DNA from: Lactobacillaceae bacterium
GTDB lineage: Bacteria; Bacillota; Bacilli; Lactobacillales; Lactobacillaceae
Assembly: GCA_902834055.1 (NCBI GenBank)
Contig: CADFHB010000002.1
Location: forward strand, 18,855 to 82,854
DNA length: 64,000 nt
Direction: 5' to 3'
The position numbers and the translations under genes are program-made. The notes below the pieces were generated by a model. The model was not told the DNA's origin. It saw only the letters and a program-made list of their open reading frames with translations, and ran no database searches. Positions 61,477 through 64,000 of this stretch are shown here, piece after piece. Within the stretch, counting starts at the first letter, position 1. Each line of letters opens with the position of its first letter.

Positions 61477-62328
61477 ATGGCTAAGGCAAATGCTGCATCA
61501 TTTCAGCGGACTGGTAAAAGTATCTTTTTTGCCCTGCTGTATGGGTTGCTTTCGGCGATTGCAATCAATGATTTCTTAAACGTCACTAATTCATATTCGG
61601 TAGGGGTACTTGGTGCTGCCCAGTTAATTCACGCGCTGAATAGTCACCTGAGTATGAGCTTGTTGATGACGCTTTTTAACGTGCCGTTGTTTATCTTTGC
61701 ATGGCGGGTATTTGGATTCCGGTATATCTTGTTTTCGGGTCTAGCGGCCCTATCGAACATTGTCTTTTTAGGAATTATTCCAACCATGGTACTCGTCAAG
61801 GACCCGCTTACTAACACGTTGATTGGCTCGGCAATGATTGGGTTAAGTGTTGGCTGGTGTTTTAACAACGGGTTTACAACCGGGGGGACCGATATCATCG
61901 TGACCTACTGTCAGCGGCGTTTTCACAAGAACGTTGGTTTTTTTGCTAACACGGTAAATGGGATTATCGCCCTTTTGACCCTGATCTTTTTCGGCCCGGG
62001 ACGGATTATTTACACCGTGATCGGGATGCTGACGGTCAATGGTTTGATGGATTATGCTTTTGCGTCACAGACGGATGTGATGGTAGTAATCTTCACGAAG
62101 AAGGCTGACAAGTTGATTAAGCAACTACGTAATTTTACCCATGGTGCGACGGTCCTGCGTGGTGAAGGTGCCTATACCGGAAAGCCGACGGATGTCATCA
62201 TGGTTGTAACGCCGCGGGGGCAGTTTGCCTTCTTGCGTGACCTGGTCAAGGCAGTTGATGCCAATGCTTTCATGAGCATCCAAAAGTCGGATGTTGAACA
62301 GGGTGAGTATACGCATTACTCGCTGTAG
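61477..62328 (+). CDS. YitT-family membrane protein
   Basis: A 283-residue protein with five to six helices (about 1-190) and a C-terminal soluble DUF2179 domain (about 200-280), in which FTHGATVLRGEGAYTGKPTDVIMVV is the family signature. Also typical is NNGFTTGGTDIIV near 128. Function unknown. The start follows GGGAGGGG. Confidence 0.9.
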   Translation: MAKANAASFQRTGKSIFFALLYGLLSAIAINDFLNVTNSYSVGVLGAAQLIHALNSHLSMSLLMTLFNVPLFIFAWRVFGFRYILFSGLAALSNIVFLGIIPTMVLVKDPLTNTLIGSAMIGLSVGWCFNNGFTTGGTDIIVTYCQRRFHKNVGFFANTVNGIIALLTLIFFGPGRIIYTVIGMLTVNGLMDYAFASQTDVMVVIFTKKADKLIKQLRNFTHGATVLRGEGAYTGKPTDVIMVVTPRGQFAFLRDLVKAVDANAFMSIQKSDVEQGEYTHYSL

Positions 62329-62343
62329 GGATAATGTGAAAGA

Positions 62344-62393
62344 AAAAATCTGGTATTAGTAGGAAAAAGTCCTTGCTAATACCAGATTTTTTA
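62344..62393. terminator. Bidirectional terminator
   Basis: AAAAAATCTGGTATTAG pairs with CTAATACCAGATTTTTT, between convergent yitT and pepD genes. Confidence 0.9.
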
Positions 62394-62414
62394 CTTTACA
62401 GAATCTTTATCTCA

Positions 62415-63845
62415 TTACAGGTTATCGCCCTTCTCGTATTGGAAGAGGGAGTTTTGTAACGAGTCATTGATTAATTCATGGATGATCTTCTTTGACATAT
62501 CAGTGATGTGGTTGGCGGTTTCGATGTTTGAACTAGTAAGGAAGTTAGTTAATTCATTACCGTCGTATGAAGCGGCTTTAGCATCCGTGGCCGCGATCTG
62601 GCCAAGACCATAAGACAAGACTTGACCCCGGTAAGTGTTAATCTTGTTGATGAATTGGTGGTACCGTGGCTCGGTAATTACTTGCATCAGCTTATACATC
62701 CAGTAGGCGCTGTCTGGGGAGTAGTTCTTGCCAGCAACCTTATAGTTATCCGGCGTGTCGTTGGCGTTGGCAAAGAACGGTACGTATGGGCTAAAGGCGT
62801 GGAAGCCGAGGTTAACCCATTGAATGGCAGCGTACTTAGCAGGGACGTCATTTCTGATCTGAAGAACACTGGAATTCTGGTTCCGGTCAAGTGCTAACGG
62901 CCGAAAGAGCTTCCGTTCGCGTTCATCGCCGCTGGAGTAGGTGCCCATTGGGTCGTACTTCGTCTCTTGGTAGTGGCTGCTAAGGAAGTTTTGAACGTCC
63001 TGGACACTCATTAAGTGGTCTGGCCGCTGGCAGAACGGAATATGGGAACTAGTCGGGTCCTGCTTAACCGATGGGGTAAACATCTTTTGACCGTACCAAG
63101 CCCGTGGGAAGTTGTAGTAAGCATCCCCTTCGTCATGGGTACCAAAGATGTCTCGGTAGTTGAAGTGACCTGGGTCCGGGTTGAGGTGGTACTTGTCAAC
63201 AAAGTCCCGGATACCTGGCGCGTACATAAAGTTGTCGGGGTCATCAAAGTCGACTTCTTCGATGCAGGCGATGTTTGGTGCAATTGCATAGCAGTCGTCA
63301 GGGATCCGCATTGCGACCCACTGGTGGCCACCTTCCATTTCCATGTACCAAACTTCGTCCTTATCTGCAAAGGCCATCCCATTGGATTCACCGGTACCAT
63401 ACTTTTCAATCATTGTTCCAAGCTTTTTGACCCCTTCACGGGCATTCTTGATGAATGGCAGTACCAAGTAGACCATGCATTCTTCGTCTAAGCCATTAGG
63501 AACTAATGGGTCATACGCAAGTACCCGTTCATTTGTTGTTTCAGTTTGACATCCCGTCATCGAAACGTTGTACTCGTTGATCCCTTGCTGGTCCCAACGG
63601 CCATAGCCCTTAACACCAACTGCACACGAGGTGAACCGGCAGCCCTGGCCGTGCAGGTCACACTCAAAGCCGTTGTAGTCGGAAACGTAGTGTTCACCGT
63701 CATAGTTCTTAGCTGGGAAGACCCGGTAAGTAATCGGGTTGATTCCGTTATACCAATCTTCGTCCCGGGCAACCATTGTTGAACCGTCGACACTTGCCTT
63801 TTTACCAACTAAAATTCCTGTACATGCGTTAATAAATGGCTTCAT
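62415..63845 (-). CDS. pepD: C69-family dipeptidase PepD, second copy
   Basis: A 476-residue homologue of the dipeptidase at 27890-29323 with the same blocks (YMEMEGGHQWVAMRIPDD, ALDRNQNSSVLQIRNDVP). The nucleophile cysteine is in INACTGILVGKKASVDGSTMVARDED. The ATG at 63845 is chosen; a TTG at 63854 abuts GAGGAGG. A cre-like sequence lies about 80 bases upstream. The two copies differ throughout, so they are old paralogues rather than a recent duplication. Confidence 0.92.
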   Translation of the reverse strand: MKPFINACTGILVGKKASVDGSTMVARDEDWYNGINPITYRVFPAKNYDGEHYVSDYNGFECDLHGQGCRFTSCAVGVKGYGRWDQQGINEYNVSMTGCQTETTNERVLAYDPLVPNGLDEECMVYLVLPFIKNAREGVKKLGTMIEKYGTGESNGMAFADKDEVWYMEMEGGHQWVAMRIPDDCYAIAPNIACIEEVDFDDPDNFMYAPGIRDFVDKYHLNPDPGHFNYRDIFGTHDEGDAYYNFPRAWYGQKMFTPSVKQDPTSSHIPFCQRPDHLMSVQDVQNFLSSHYQETKYDPMGTYSSGDERERKLFRPLALDRNQNSSVLQIRNDVPAKYAAIQWVNLGFHAFSPYVPFFANANDTPDNYKVAGKNYSPDSAYWMYKLMQVITEPRYHQFINKINTYRGQVLSYGLGQIAATDAKAASYDGNELTNFLTSSNIETANHITDMSKKIIHELINDSLQNSLFQYEKGDNL

Positions 63846-63920
63846 AACTAACAACCTCCTCAGCGATTAAGTGAAAAATAATACAAACCACTACCTTCAC
63901 TGTAGTAGTTATTAGTTTTC

Positions 63921-63938
63921 TTGTAAAGCGCTTTCTTT
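63921..63938 (-). promoter_or_regulatory. cre-like site upstream of the second pepD
   Basis: TTGTAAAGCGCTTTCTTT has the cre core AAAGCGCTTT; the ends deviate by one base of spacing. It may bring catabolite control to this peptidase gene. Confidence 0.45.
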
Positions 63939-64000
63939 AAACAAAACTGGTGGATTATAGAATGAAGTTAGCCACCTAATTGGTGGTAAATGCAAAAACG

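Overview
The window looks like a chromosomal segment of a heterofermentative member of the Lactobacillaceae, most probably Limosilactobacillus. The grounds are a highly expressed phosphoketolase (xpk) together with glucose-6-phosphate and 6-phosphogluconate dehydrogenases, a LacS permease with a fused IIA domain, YkoEDC thiamine-precursor uptake under a TPP riboswitch, C69 dipeptidases, mid-range base composition and AAGGAGG-type ribosome binding sites. The species cannot be fixed from the sequence alone. No rRNA, tRNA, insertion sequence, prophage or CRISPR array was seen.

Layout. 1-6.5 kb: the end of galT and galR, then a raffinose/melibiose locus in which the AraC regulator is frameshifted and the alpha-galactosidase carries a small frame-breaking deletion, while the sugar symporter is intact. 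6.5-14 kb: iron-sulfur assembly factor, two-subunit L-serine dehydratase, peptide symporter, dicarboxylate/amino-acid symporter, Lrp regulator, universal stress protein, secreted serine hydrolase. 14-20 kb: lacS, gnd and zwf. 20-23.5 kb: cadmium efflux with its ArsR regulator and a double operator, an MFS exporter, a VOC protein and NrdI. 23.7-25.7 kb: an unusual three-gene operon of an ABC-type ATPase that has lost its nucleotide-binding motifs, a Rossmann-like protein lacking the glycine motif, and a DUF1836 protein. 25.8-32 kb: AI-2E family permease, TIM-barrel protein, PepD, YbaK, GntR regulator, acyltransferase. 32-43.5 kb: xpk, brnQ, ROK kinase, a membrane protein, a Tet(M)-like GTPase coupled to a stress protein, lipoate ligase, two unknown proteins, a probable structured RNA and a glutamine amidotransferase. 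43.6-48.6 kb: a 22-residue membrane peptide, an MFS exporter, an XRE regulator / methyltransferase / pentapeptide-repeat operon, a lipase-like hydrolase and DUF1304. 48.6-57 kb: CPA1 antiporter, DUF4870, ykoEDC with riboswitch, TauE, D-2-hydroxyacid dehydrogenase, nucleoside hydrolase. 57-64 kb: ferredoxin-NADP reductase, small membrane proteins, a cell-wall cluster (an L,D-transpeptidase, a paralogue lacking the catalytic residues, a D,D-carboxypeptidase), YitT and a second PepD.

Together the sugar genes feed the 6-phosphogluconate/phosphoketolase route: Zwf and Gnd make pentose phosphate and Xpk cleaves it. Several catabolic genes carry CcpA-type cre sites. Many intergenic gaps hold one family of long covarying hairpins, and three of these are nested in a larger repeated palindromic element.

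The best candidates for undescribed biology are the degenerate ABC/Rossmann/DUF1836 operon, the catalytically dead L,D-transpeptidase paralogue beside an active one, the composite palindromic element, the stand-alone RNA near 42.7 kb and several unannotated single-helix membrane peptides.
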